From Chitinophaga nivalis (GTDB taxonomy: Bacteria; Bacteroidota; Bacteroidia; Chitinophagales; Chitinophagaceae): DNA of 64,000 nucleotides. The stretch is from the NCBI RefSeq assembly GCF_025989125.1, contig NZ_JAPDNR010000001.1, forward strand, positions 5,196,087 to 5,260,086, in the 5' to 3' direction. Under the pieces are notes generated by a model, which saw only the letters and a program-made list of their open reading frames with translations, was not told the DNA's origin and did not search any database. Shown in pieces: positions 36,122 to 44,956 of this stretch. Position numbers and translations under genes: made by a program. Within the stretch, counting starts at the first letter, position 1. Every line of letters starts with the position of its first letter.

Positions 36122-36277
36122 CAAAACAGCCTGTTGTCCTTTGCGGGAACATCATCCGGCAATTGTACCGATGCCGGCGCTGTGCCCCTCTATGATGCAG
36201 GGATAATGATTGCCTGATAACAAGTGTCAGCAAATGCCGCACAGCTGGAAAAACGATACCGGCGATCCGGTATATTT
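36094..36277 (-). ncRNA. Candidate structured small RNA (or attenuated leader) with its own promoter and terminator
   Basis: The gap 36017-36402 has no gene on either strand but holds a complete transcription unit on the minus strand. After a strong -7 element the predicted 5' end folds into ATACCGG/CCGGTAT (36256-36273). Next comes a closing stem GCTGTGC/GCACAGC (36239-36245 with 36179-36185) that encloses two hairpins, TTGC-TGA/TCA-GCAA (36210-36233) and CCCT/AGGG (36186-36202). A hairpin CCGGCA/TGCCGG (36056-36077 offset within 36156-36177) follows, then a terminator with a U tract. Length is about 180 nt. It has no long end-to-end pairing like 6S RNA and no SRP-type loop. It could be a free RNA or a riboswitch-like leader of the DUF2461 gene. 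Confidence 0.6.
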
Positions 36278-36283
36278 CCGCTA

Positions 36284-36310
36284 CAAAAGTAAAACAGCCC
36301 CCGCTTCCGG
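36284..36310 (-). promoter_or_regulatory. Promoter of the candidate small RNA
   Basis: On the minus strand TACTTTTG (36284-36291) matches TAnnTTTG exactly, and TATTG lies 19 bases further upstream near the -33 position. The predicted start is near 36277. No coding frame follows. Confidence 0.6.
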
Positions 36311-36402
36311 CAATACCCACGGCACAGGATTTACACCTACCTGTTTTCGGGTATTCTGATTTTTTTAATACAGCCTATGCATTTGTTTTTTATTTTGGTG
36401 TT

Positions 36403-38388
36403 ATGAGAAGATGCTTCCTCCTGTTATGTTTGTTTTCGATCGTTGTCATGAACGGTTATTCCCGGCAGGCTGCTTCCAACCCCGCTGCCGATAGTCTGCA
36501 AAAACAGCTGCAGCAAGCCACCACCGATAGTGCCAAAGCCATGGCGTATTATGCGCTGGCAGCGTCCTTTGTCTCCGACTCCGCCAAAGCGGCACAATAC
36601 CTCCGGCAAGGTTATCAGTATAGCCGGCAAACACCTTTTCTGCTGGCACTACACCTTTATTACCAGGGCTACCTGCTCGCGAAATTACAGCCGGAAAAAG
36701 CCAAAACATTTTACCTGCAAGCCGACACGTTACTACGCCAATGGTCTACCCCTGAGGCTTTCCGCTACAGGGCCCGGACCTGGTACGATTACGGCGCCAT
36801 CATGCAAAGACAGGATGACTCCAAAGCCTTTACAGACATCCTGATTCATCAGGCCATTCCGCTGGCCAAACAATCCGGCGACCATACCGTTACCGGCAAG
36901 GATTATCTGGCGCTCGCCCTGGTATTTAAAAACGGAGGAGAGTATGAAAAAGCAGCCGCTTATATTTTTGATGCCATCCAGGAATTTAAACAACCCGGTG
37001 TAGCTGCTACCGAACTGATTACGGCTTATCATACCCTGGCTGAAAACTATGCGTTATCCGGACAAAGTGCCAAAGCATCGCTGATACTGGATACGGCGCA
37101 GACCTTACTCAAAGCCTATCCGGACTCCTTCTACTATCTCGACTTCTACGCCGCTGCAGGCCTTAACTATACCGTAGAGGGCAAGTTTAAAGCCGCACTG
37201 GCCAGTCTGGATAAAGGCGTGGCACTGGCCAGACAACTGGGACTTCGTTATGAAGAACAACGATTGGTACTCCAGCAATTCTACGCCTGGTACAACGATA
37301 AAAATTTTGACAAGGCGAAGTCCGTGTTGCAATACCTGTTGCAACAGCCCGAAATGATGCAGCTGGCCACCAACCGGCTACAGCTCTATTACGGTATGGC
37401 GGCCACCTACGAAGGGCTGGAACAAATGACGCAGGCGTATGAGTGGATGAAGAAGTACAGTGAGCTAAGCGATAGCCTCTCCCGCAGCCAGTTGAAGAAC
37501 GATGTACATGCGATGGAAATAAAATACCGGAATGCCGAGAAACAACAGGAAATAAATGCCCTCAAAGCCAAAAACCTCCAGGAATCCCTGTCTGTCAGCA
37601 ATTCCCGGCTCATGAACTGGCTGATGGGCGGTACGATACTCTTCCTGTTGGTGGTGCTGGTTTTAGCACAAATCATCTATCGCCATAAAAAGAAATTGCA
37701 GGCACAAAAAGAGCTCAGCTATCAGCAACAGTTGTGGGCAGTAGAACAACAACAGCTGCTGCAATTCAGTCAGGGCGTGTTGGAAGGGGAAGAAAAAGAA
37801 CGGCGACGACTGGCGCGCGACCTGCACGACGGCCTTGGCGGTATGCTGGCCGGCGCTAAAATCAATTTGTCTGCCCAGCTGGAAAATACCCTTTCCCAGG
37901 GGCAGCACATCGAGCTGGAAAAAATCACGCAGCAGCTGGATCATTCCGTGACAGAACTCCGCCGCATTGCCCACAACATGATGCCGGTAAACCTCTTGAA
38001 ATTCGGGTTAAAAACGGCCTTGAAAGACCTCTGTGAATCACTCATCAACGACACCACCCATATTGATTTCCAGACGCTGAACATGGAAACGCCCCTGCGG
38101 GAAGAAGTACAGCTGCATATTTACCGGATCGTACAGGAACTGCTGAGCAATGCCATCCGTCATGGCCAGGCAACTCATATTATTCTTCAATGCAGCCAGG
38201 ATGATAACCGCTTTTTTATTACCCAGGAAGATAACGGCAAAGGCTTTGATCAGCAGGCAGCCCATCAGCAAAAAGGCATTGGCCTCTCCAATATCAGAAA
38301 CCGGGTTGGTTTCCTGAGAGGAAAAATTGACATTGAATCCATCGTAAACGAAGGAACCACCATAAACATTGAACTATATGTTGACTAA
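36403..38388 (+). CDS. TPR-containing sensor histidine kinase (HisKA_3 / NarX-like class)
   Basis: 661 residues. A signal peptide (1-21) leads to a periplasmic array of TPR-like helical repeats (about 40-395), then one membrane segment (about 405-425, LMGGTILFLLVVLVLAQIIY), a coiled coil, and the cytoplasmic kinase. The phospho-acceptor is His475 in RRLARDLHDGLGG (HisKA_3), and the ATPase shows ELLSNAIRHGQA, EDNGKGFD and GIGLSNIRNRV. Typical of Bacteroidota kinases that pair with LuxR-type regulators. The regulator ATG lies inside the last codons of this gene (11-base overlap), so the pair is coupled. The signal is unknown. Confidence 0.95.
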   Translation: MRRCFLLLCLFSIVVMNGYSRQAASNPAADSLQKQLQQATTDSAKAMAYYALAASFVSDSAKAAQYLRQGYQYSRQTPFLLALHLYYQGYLLAKLQPEKAKTFYLQADTLLRQWSTPEAFRYRARTWYDYGAIMQRQDDSKAFTDILIHQAIPLAKQSGDHTVTGKDYLALALVFKNGGEYEKAAAYIFDAIQEFKQPGVAATELITAYHTLAENYALSGQSAKASLILDTAQTLLKAYPDSFYYLDFYAAAGLNYTVEGKFKAALASLDKGVALARQLGLRYEEQRLVLQQFYAWYNDKNFDKAKSVLQYLLQQPEMMQLATNRLQLYYGMAATYEGLEQMTQAYEWMKKYSELSDSLSRSQLKNDVHAMEIKYRNAEKQQEINALKAKNLQESLSVSNSRLMNWLMGGTILFLLVVLVLAQIIYRHKKKLQAQKELSYQQQLWAVEQQQLLQFSQGVLEGEEKERRRLARDLHDGLGGMLAGAKINLSAQLENTLSQGQHIELEKITQQLDHSVTELRRIAHNMMPVNLLKFGLKTALKDLCESLINDTTHIDFQTLNMETPLREEVQLHIYRIVQELLSNAIRHGQATHIILQCSQDDNRFFITQEDNGKGFDQQAAHQQKGIGLSNIRNRVGFLRGKIDIESIVNEGTTINIELYVD

Positions 38389-39013
38389 AGTTACCACCCT
38401 TTGTATTGTAGATGACCACCTGATTGTATTGGAAGGGTTACAGAAGCTGCTGGCAAATGTGAAAGATATACAGATCAGTGGATGCTTCACCACAGGTGCA
38501 GCCACATTGGCTCATCTGCAAACCAATCCGGTAGACATTCTGCTGCTCGACATCAGTCTTCCCGATATCAACGGTATAGAACTATGTAAGGAAATAAAAA
38601 TTCTGTCGCCAGCCACGCGGATACTGGCCTTGAGCAATCACTCCGAACGCAGTCTGATATTACAGATGCTGCAAAACGGCGCCAGTGGCTATTTACTAAA
38701 AAATGTATCCGGAGAAGAACTGGTAGCGTGTATACAGGAAGCACTCGGCGGACTGGTTACATTCAGCAAGGCCGTGAAAGAAATTATGGCCCGCCCTTCT
38801 ATGACCGAATTAAAAGGTACGCCCCAGCTCACCAAACGCGAAAAAGAAATTCTGTTGCTGGTATCGGAAGGAAAAACAACACTGGATATTGCCCAACTGC
38901 TGAACCTCAGCCCACTGACGGTAGAAACCCACCGCAAAAATCTCATCCAGAAATTTCAGGCGCCCAATATGGCCGCTGTCGTTAAAGCCGCTACCCAACA
39001 GGGACTGGTATAA
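38378..39013 (+). CDS. NarL/FixJ (LuxR)-type response regulator
   Basis: 211 residues from the ATG at 38378, inside the kinase stop region; a TTG nine bases earlier is less likely. Receiver domain: Asp12/Asp13 acid pocket, phospho-acceptor Asp58 (ILLLDISLPDI), SNHSE and GYLLKNV. The C-terminal LuxR helix-turn-helix reads LTKREKEILLLVSEGKTTLDIAQLLNLSPLTVETHRKNL. It acts with the TPR kinase encoded immediately upstream. The polysaccharide lyase gene next door converges on it, so its own promoter, not this transcript, would be any target. Confidence 0.95.
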   Translation: MLTKVTTLCIVDDHLIVLEGLQKLLANVKDIQISGCFTTGAATLAHLQTNPVDILLLDISLPDINGIELCKEIKILSPATRILALSNHSERSLILQMLQNGASGYLLKNVSGEELVACIQEALGGLVTFSKAVKEIMARPSMTELKGTPQLTKREKEILLLVSEGKTTLDIAQLLNLSPLTVETHRKNLIQKFQAPNMAAVVKAATQQGLV

Positions 39014-39022
39014 CCCAACGTA

Positions 39023-39062
39023 TTTTCCCGGCAGCACACCACTCGTACAGCTGCCGGGAAAA
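39023..39062. terminator. Bidirectional terminator between the regulator and the PL8 lyase
   Basis: TTTTCCCGGCAGC (39023-39035) pairs perfectly with GCTGCCGGGAAAA (39050-39062). It sits between two convergent stop codons and has A and T runs on the outer sides, so it can serve both strands. Confidence 0.85.
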
Positions 39063-39078
39063 AGCTCCTTTATTGTAC

Positions 39079-42000
39079 TTATCTGACAATCAGTAGTTTT
39101 TGCGCCACCGTTGACGAAAGGGATTTAAAATAATAAATACCCGGTGGCAGCCCTGATACATCCAGCGTCGTACGGGCGCCGGCGGTCAGCTGTATCCGTT
39201 TCAGCACCTGTCCCCGGCCGTCGGTGAGTACGGCCGGCCCTGTAGCTCCGCCACTGATATATACCACATCCGTAGCCGGATTAGGCGTTACCGTTATAAC
39301 GGTTCCACCCGTACGTTTCTTGTCGGTATTTTCCATGAATGTCTTCCCTGCCAGCGATGACAAGGGTTTCAGGTATATCTTCAGCTGCGGCTGCAAAGCG
39401 CTATCCGCCGTTTCCCGGGAATAGAAACCCGCATCCGTTTTTCCGTCGCCCCGGGCAGTAGCCACTGTATGCAGTGACAACAAAGGCTGGCTGCCGCTGA
39501 TCACGTCCTTCACCCGGGCAGTAATATCAAATTCCACCGCCGTACCTACCGGACTACCGGGAAAAAGGCCTGGTAGAACCGTGGAAGCAGGTTTGTTATT
39601 CCAGTTAATTCCCAGCTCCGTCCAGCTGTTATCTGCTACGGCATTCACCTGCCAGTTGGTATTGGTCACTGAAATATTGGCGTTTTTCACCTGCAGTTGA
39701 AATGTAACGCGCGCTATCCGGGAGGTATCCATGGCTGGCAATGGAAATTTCGTATATACTTCCCGGTTGTAGCCGGTATTATCTTTTTTGATGATCAGCG
39801 TACTGGCGGTACCGTAGTTCACCGCAGCGTTGGCGCCATCATTCACATAGGCATCTGCTACCGCGTAGATACGCTGTATATTTTCCGGCGCCGGCTCCGT
39901 ATAGTCCGGTGTCTGGGCATTCACCACTCCCCTCACCGTGGCGCCGGCGTAGGGCGTAGTTGGCAGGTTCATCACCAGGTGTTTTTCGCCGGTGATACCC
40001 GGTAGCTGCAAACGCAGGGCAATACTGCTTTTCAGCTGCGACGGATCGGCCAGGTGTACTGTTACCTGGGGCGTACCGATATTTTTCAGGATGAGCGCAC
40101 AGCCGGCATTGGCCCGGATCGTCACGCCTGCTCCCGTATAGGTAGCCGCCCGGAAAAATACCAGCTGCCAGATACCCAGTCCCTGATGTCTGACTACCTG
40201 CACCGAATCGGTGTTTGCCAGTATCCGGATGTTGGTGGTATCATACGCCTCCATATCCGCCGCGGATTGTTTGCCTGGCAATATCATATAGGCGTAACTG
40301 TTATTAACGGGTTGCCCGCCGTGATTCAACCACAGTTTAAATACATCCATACGTACCGTATCGGCAGCGGAAGTATTATTGATCGCTTTCCAGGTACCGG
40401 CCTGTTGTTCGTTGGCCAGATGCACAGCGCCGCCCTGCGGGAACAAATAGCCGATGCCATGGTGCAATGCCCAGCGGAGATTCCCCGGATAACTACGGCT
40501 TCCTTTATTCAATACCGTGGTAGCACCACCTGCGGATACCGTTACCGGCCCATCCAATAAACACTGGTTCACGGTGGTATTTACTTCCCCTGCAGCCGTA
40601 GCAGTGATACCAGCGCCCAGGCATACTATTTCGTCATTGAAAAAGAACCAGGATTTTTTTGCGGTCGTATTAATGCTATAGTTATTATCTGTATAAGCAT
40701 AGGTAGTTACGCCGTACAAACTATCTGATACTCCGCCGGTAAAGGTGGAGGTACCCGCTGTGCCCCATTGTGCAGGTACGGGAATGGTGTTTAACAACGG
40801 CGCCGTAACACCGGGAATCCGGTTCCAGTCCCACACCGGAAAAATATTGTAATACTCGTTGCCGGTAGTGGCGATGTTGGTAGCGCCATCTGCCAGAAAA
40901 TATCCTTTCAGGTTTTCGCCGTTGCCGTTTTCATTACGCAGCGTGCGGGCAGATACTGTTCTTACATCAAAGCTGTAGGCAGGCCTTACATGCAGGGCGT
41001 AATCGGACTTCCAGAAATGGCTGTGGCCAGCCTGTACGCCAAATTCCGCGGGTTGTACGCCGGTAAGCCTGCTGATAGCCGAATCATATACCGGTGCATA
41101 GGCAGGGTCCAGCAACTTCATACTGGCGGCGGTACCCGCCATTCCTGATTGCAACAGGGCATTGTTCCGGCTGACCCCACGCCCCAGTACATCAAAATGA
41201 AAATACTGGCCACGTATTACGGGTAGAAAAGTGTTGCGCATAAAACTGCTGAGGAGTGCCAGTCTGCTGCCCGCCAACGCATAGGACGTACCTACGGTGA
41301 ACAGCGCTACACTCACTTCTCCGTTCAGCAGTACCGAGCCATAGCCGCCGATGTAAAGCTGCATACCATGTTGCAGGTAAGACATATCATATTGTATGCC
41401 TTCTCCTGTAGTCATAAAAAGCGGGTAATAAGCCTGGGCCACACCGAATGATAAGACTGCGGCATCACCGGCCAGACACCCCCGGTATATCCAGTGGGTA
41501 GCAATATCCAGTTTGTTGGCGCCTGTACCCTGTGATCCGCTTTGGTCCGGCCGCCCGCCTTCTGTTGCCATCCGGCCCAGCAGTTGCTGTACGGTGGTAT
41601 CGGGTAGCGGTAACAGGCCAGTGCGCATCAGGATCAATATAACGCCCACCCGTTGCGGGCTGGCGATTTGCTGCATATACCAGTTGGTGCTGGTAGGATG
41701 TGCGCTGTACCAATAAGCCAGGCCGGCCGCAATCCGTTGCTGCAGTTGTGCGTTACCATAGTAATAGCCACCGGCCCGGGTATAGGCCAGCGCCATGCTG
41801 CGGAGACGATCCAGGTGAGCCACCGGCGTCCAGTTGGTTTGTGCCCGGTCCGCATAGTTGATGTCGGTCCAGGAACCATCGGTCTGTATGGTGTTCAGCA
41901 ATCCGGCTACCGTGAGGCGCAGGGCAGCTGTGTCTTTCACACCGGCCCACTGTATTTGCCGGATGTTGGTCATAACAGAATCATACACCGTAGGAATGGT

Positions 42001-42087
42001 ATCTCTTCCTTTGCCGGCAGCAGGTACATGGATAGTCAGGACAGCCAGCAGGGCTGCCAGTATCCTCCATTTGATTTTCATGATCAT
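39079..42087 (-). CDS. Polysaccharide lyase family 8 enzyme, secreted by type IX secretion
   Basis: 1002 residues. Signal peptide (1-25), alpha/alpha toroid (about 30-370), then the beta-sandwich domains (about 370-690). PL8 catalytic residues line up: Asn191 (GANKLDIATHW), His240 and Tyr249 (YLQHGMQLYIGGYG). The family eliminates uronic-acid polymers such as hyaluronan, chondroitin or xanthan; which one is not clear. A DNRLRE/CBM96-like module follows (about 715-890, YAVADAYVNDGANAAVNYG), then a T9SS type A sorting tail (TPNPATDVVYISGG to QKLLIVR), so the enzyme is exported to the surface or medium. Two start codons (42087 and 42081) are equally plausible. It is not in an operon and no SusCD pair is near. 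Confidence 0.93.
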   Translation of the reverse strand: MIMKIKWRILAALLAVLTIHVPAAGKGRDTIPTVYDSVMTNIRQIQWAGVKDTAALRLTVAGLLNTIQTDGSWTDINYADRAQTNWTPVAHLDRLRSMALAYTRAGGYYYGNAQLQQRIAAGLAYWYSAHPTSTNWYMQQIASPQRVGVILILMRTGLLPLPDTTVQQLLGRMATEGGRPDQSGSQGTGANKLDIATHWIYRGCLAGDAAVLSFGVAQAYYPLFMTTGEGIQYDMSYLQHGMQLYIGGYGSVLLNGEVSVALFTVGTSYALAGSRLALLSSFMRNTFLPVIRGQYFHFDVLGRGVSRNNALLQSGMAGTAASMKLLDPAYAPVYDSAISRLTGVQPAEFGVQAGHSHFWKSDYALHVRPAYSFDVRTVSARTLRNENGNGENLKGYFLADGATNIATTGNEYYNIFPVWDWNRIPGVTAPLLNTIPVPAQWGTAGTSTFTGGVSDSLYGVTTYAYTDNNYSINTTAKKSWFFFNDEIVCLGAGITATAAGEVNTTVNQCLLDGPVTVSAGGATTVLNKGSRSYPGNLRWALHHGIGYLFPQGGAVHLANEQQAGTWKAINNTSAADTVRMDVFKLWLNHGGQPVNNSYAYMILPGKQSAADMEAYDTTNIRILANTDSVQVVRHQGLGIWQLVFFRAATYTGAGVTIRANAGCALILKNIGTPQVTVHLADPSQLKSSIALRLQLPGITGEKHLVMNLPTTPYAGATVRGVVNAQTPDYTEPAPENIQRIYAVADAYVNDGANAAVNYGTASTLIIKKDNTGYNREVYTKFPLPAMDTSRIARVTFQLQVKNANISVTNTNWQVNAVADNSWTELGINWNNKPASTVLPGLFPGSPVGTAVEFDITARVKDVISGSQPLLSLHTVATARGDGKTDAGFYSRETADSALQPQLKIYLKPLSSLAGKTFMENTDKKRTGGTVITVTPNPATDVVYISGGATGPAVLTDGRGQVLKRIQLTAGARTTLDVSGLPPGIYYFKSLSSTVAQKLLIVR

Positions 42088-42267
42088 TGTTCAGGTATTA
42101 GCATGAATGGATAGCTGATAAAACGTGGATAACATCATTGTACAGGTCAGACCGGCATTGTTCACTTGCTGGGGAAGTCATTTTACACGAATGACTTCCT
42201 GCGATCTGGTTACTGTAACAATATATTAAGAATTTACCATTTATCAAAATGCCCCTGCACGATGTTT

Positions 42268-43233
42268 TTATACGCCTGGTTTCAGGTGCAGTTGCACCTT
42301 TGAAAAAGGGTCACCCTGTTTGGTTACCGTCAGTAAAGTAGAATCGGTATTGAAAGTATACTGGAAGACACTATTCTTATAATTATAGCTTCCCCAGTTG
42401 TTGCTTACCTGGTATCCCACAATACAGTTTTTGATAAAGGGCAGATAATAGGTCAGGTAGGTAGAAGGACCATCCATCAGATACGGCAGCAATAAACCAC
42501 CGCCCCCTACATCGGAAGTCAGTTTATTTATATATGCCAAAAACCACATCGCGTGGTAAGGACTACGGACCTGATTGGTCGTCAGCTGCAATTGATCATA
42601 TAAACTGTAATGCCTGTCAGCCACTTTTTCAAACTTGTCCAGTTTAAACGGGATACTATCTTGTGGGGTGTTATATCTGAAACGTACATAATTCCAGACG
42701 GCATTATCCCGTATTGTATAGATAGCTTCGATGTGATGCCCTGCGGTATAACTCAGGGAGTCATATTCCGATTGCAGCTGACCATCTGTAATACTGTTAA
42801 AATAGCTGGTATCTTCCAGGGTTTTACCAGTGGTCACTTTTTTATAGTACACCTTACATACATCTCCCGCGGCGTTATACCGGAAAATAGCCGCAGTTAA
42901 TTTGGTGATGTACACATCATAATAGGAAACAGCCACATACCCGGGCCGTTGATCAGCCAGATAATACACAAAAAACTCCGGCGCCCTTAAAAAAGGTGGT
43001 TTAAATCCGGTCAGCCGGTTGCCGTTATAAAAAAATTTCATGGGGTAGCCGCTGTTAAAATCGCCGGAAATTTCTGTCAGCAAAAGTGGTCTGGACGGCG
43101 GTATGGTGGGTACGGGTGCAGGGGTGACGGTAACTACCTCCTGCTCTTCTGGTGATTCCATCCGTTTTTCTTTCTTGCAGGCCACTAACAGGCAGGCGGC
43201 TGCCAGGGTAAGGGATCGTAAAGTCTGTAGCAT
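42268..43233 (-). CDS. Lipoprotein of unknown function
   Basis: 321 residues from the ATG at 43233 (MLQTLRSLTLAAACLLVAC), which gives a proper lipobox LLVAC with Cys19 followed by KKEK. A Pro-rich linker (VTPAPVPTIPPSRP) leads to a Tyr-rich beta domain with FFYNGNRLTGF and YNAAGDVCKVYYKK, similar to DUF4595-like surface lipoproteins made of YD-like strands. No enzyme motif. A candidate -7 element TACATTTG lies at 43346-43339 on the minus strand, about 100 bases upstream. The next gene to the right is the first peptide precursor, transcribed away from it. Confidence 0.75.
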   Translation of the reverse strand: MLQTLRSLTLAAACLLVACKKEKRMESPEEQEVVTVTPAPVPTIPPSRPLLLTEISGDFNSGYPMKFFYNGNRLTGFKPPFLRAPEFFVYYLADQRPGYVAVSYYDVYITKLTAAIFRYNAAGDVCKVYYKKVTTGKTLEDTSYFNSITDGQLQSEYDSLSYTAGHHIEAIYTIRDNAVWNYVRFRYNTPQDSIPFKLDKFEKVADRHYSLYDQLQLTTNQVRSPYHAMWFLAYINKLTSDVGGGGLLLPYLMDGPSTYLTYYLPFIKNCIVGYQVSNNWGSYNYKNSVFQYTFNTDSTLLTVTKQGDPFSKVQLHLKPGV

Positions 43234-43767
43234 AAGTAATGGGGAAAATTTAGCTATTATATCAATGTAGTCCGGTAAAAATATGTTTATCCGGATGTAA
43301 GTCATACCGGTTATACCCTACACCTGTTTTTTAGGTAACAAATGTAAGGAATGGCTTCCGATATGCGGTGCTACAAATGAGTTACACTTATCTTGTACCC
43401 TGCCAGCTATAATAACTACCTGACCCAACTATTTCTATTGCACGGCAACATGCTCCAGGGCAGTGGCCCCGTACAGATAATTATCCTCCTTCCCATCACT
43501 TTCAGCCTTCTTTACCTGGTTATACGCATAATACTGTAGTCAGAAAATCAGTCCGCCGGTTTATTATTATCAAGTGCGATCCCACAACGGACTTCCATTG
43601 CCTGCTGACAGCCACCCCCCGCTTCATTTTTCAACTGTAAGGATATCACAGGCATACATGCTATTTTGCTGATACTGTCGCAGGCAACCTGTCAATTCCA
43701 TAATTCCAATTGTTATAGCTTCCTATCGGCAGTGCCTATTTATTTATCATTTAAACCTGATTCACGT
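43234..43767. other. Intergenic region upstream of peptide precursor 1
   Basis: No supported gene. It holds the presumed lipoprotein promoter (TACATTTG on the minus strand, 43339-43346) and, at its right end, the repeated leader region of precursor 1. A plus-strand frame near 43410-43540 encodes a hydrophobic stretch but has no convincing start. Confidence 0.5.
43672..43767 (+). repeat. Repeated leader region of peptide precursor 1 (copy 1 of 3)
   Basis: Begins TACTGTCGCAGG and runs through ACCTGTCAATTCC to the ATG. Near-identical blocks precede the other two precursors at the same distance. The preceding TATTTTG may be part of a -7 element. Confidence 0.7.
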
Positions 43768-43917
43768 ATGAAAAAGATCGTTTCCAAAAAACTGCAGCTG
43801 ACTACTATTAAAATTGCCAGCCTCACCCAGGTAAAACAACAGGACGTAAAGGGTGCCGCCACTTTCCCTTGTTCACAAATTATCAGTTGTAATCCAAATG
43901 ATAGCTGTATCTGTTAA
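43768..43917 (+). CDS. KKLxL-leader Cys-rich peptide precursor 1 (class I lanthipeptide-like)
   Basis: 49 residues. The leader MKKIVSKKLQLTTIKIASL continues to a cleavage-like KGA at residues 28-30. It matches the Bacteroidota leader family annotated as class I lanthipeptide precursors. The core (about residues 31-49, beginning ATFPC) has four Cys in the pattern C-x5-C-x5-C-x-C plus Ser and Thr, so it could form thioether or disulfide rings. This copy has GA where the others have GG. It has its own leader region and terminator. No dehydratase, cyclase or exporter is in the window, so modification enzymes would have to act from elsewhere. Confidence 0.8.
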   Translation: MKKIVSKKLQLTTIKIASLTQVKQQDVKGAATFPCSQIISCNPNDSCIC

Positions 43918-43934
43918 TGTACAGTCATCTTATC

Positions 43935-43972
43935 AACAACGCCTGCCGGACCATGGGCAGGCGTTGTTTTTT
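43935..43972 (+). terminator. Terminator of peptide precursor 1
   Basis: AACAACGCCTGCC (43935-43947) pairs with GGCAGGCGTTGTT (43956-43968), followed by T's. It starts 17 bases after the precursor stop. Confidence 0.9.
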
Positions 43973-44056
43973 AATGGGTTAGCGGCGCAATTTGTATCAT
44001 CTTTCATACTTTTGACTGCACACCGTTTAACCATTTCCGTTATATGCCTATACGCA

Positions 44057-44956
44057 TTATTGTATAACTTTATATTCGAACGTAGTGCTACTATACAGCC
44101 AGTTATCTGTTATGCCATAACTTTTCATTTCCTTCACCTGATTATACTGATCATAGGTATACACATGCCGGTAAGCATTATCACTGGTCACGTTGTGCTG
44201 CGGCACTACCGGCATTTGACTCAGGTGCCGGTCATTATAGAAAAGGTTATTCAGAAAAGCAGGTTTGTCCAGGTTAAAACCACTTAAAATGTTGGGATAC
44301 TGATCATTGCCTGTCTGTACAATGACAGGTGTATAGCTGGAATCGGGGAACCAGCCGGCTGGTTTCGTTCTGCGATCAAATACTTCTCTCAAACGTATTT
44401 CCGTTAGCTGATGACTGGCATTAAAAACATACTGATTACGGGCCAGCACAGTATAAGACAATAAAATGCCACCAAGGGGAAACAAGGTAGCATAGGTAGT
44501 TTCAGCCAGGCTATCTCCCTTGTAATAATAGTTGGTTTCAAACTGCAGCCATACATTTCCGGGAATGATGATACTCGACATCCGGCTAAGCCGACCCTGT
44601 GTATCATAGTAGAAATGGATAGAATCACTGGTTTTACTCGTCCGGTAAGCCAGCAGGCCACTGTTATTGTAGCCATAGTGATAAGAGACTGTATTTACTA
44701 ACTTGCCATCTGTTTTATATTTTATGTCTGAACGGATAAGCCGCCGCTGCGTGTTATAGGTGTAAGCAACGTCTTCCTCTTTGTTGTCTCTGGTAGTAAC
44801 AGACCTGCTGATCAGCCGGAGCGCTCCCACCTTATTGCCGGCAGCCGCATGCGGATGTCCGGATAGCATAGCGGCGTCTGGTTTCCGGCAGGCATCACCG
44901 GTCAAAATCATTCCGGCACATAACAAGGGTACAATACAGCGATAAAGGCATTTCAT
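44057..44956 (-). CDS. Lipoprotein with YD-like repeats, unknown function
   Basis: 299 residues. The start MKCLYRCIVPLLCAGMILTGDAC gives a signal sequence ending in a lipobox-like TGDAC. The mature part has strands such as YTYNTQRRLIRSD, YHYGYNNSGLLAYRT, HFYYDTQGRLSRMSS and YTYDQYNQVKEM, a YD-repeat pattern like RHS shells but short, as in DUF4595-type surface lipoproteins. It lies between precursors 1 and 2 on the opposite strand. A partner role with the peptides (immunity or receptor) is possible but not shown. Confidence 0.75.
   Translation of the reverse strand: MKCLYRCIVPLLCAGMILTGDACRKPDAAMLSGHPHAAAGNKVGALRLISRSVTTRDNKEEDVAYTYNTQRRLIRSDIKYKTDGKLVNTVSYHYGYNNSGLLAYRTSKTSDSIHFYYDTQGRLSRMSSIIIPGNVWLQFETNYYYKGDSLAETTYATLFPLGGILLSYTVLARNQYVFNASHQLTEIRLREVFDRRTKPAGWFPDSSYTPVIVQTGNDQYPNILSGFNLDKPAFLNNLFYNDRHLSQMPVVPQHNVTSDNAYRHVYTYDQYNQVKEMKSYGITDNWLYSSTTFEYKVIQ

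Noticed and set aside
36094..36277. 6S RNA, SRP RNA or tmRNA identity for the candidate small RNA
   Set aside because: The ends do not pair in a long rod, no SRP tetraloop pattern is present, and it is too short for tmRNA.
43410..43540. Hydrophobic plus-strand stretch that could be a tiny membrane peptide
   Set aside because: Only an internal ATG or a TTG start, no promoter or conservation evidence.
42268..44956. Lipoproteins at 42.3 and 44.1 kb as modification enzymes for the peptide precursors
   Set aside because: Both have lipobox signals and YD-like beta strands, with no dehydratase, cyclase or radical SAM motifs.
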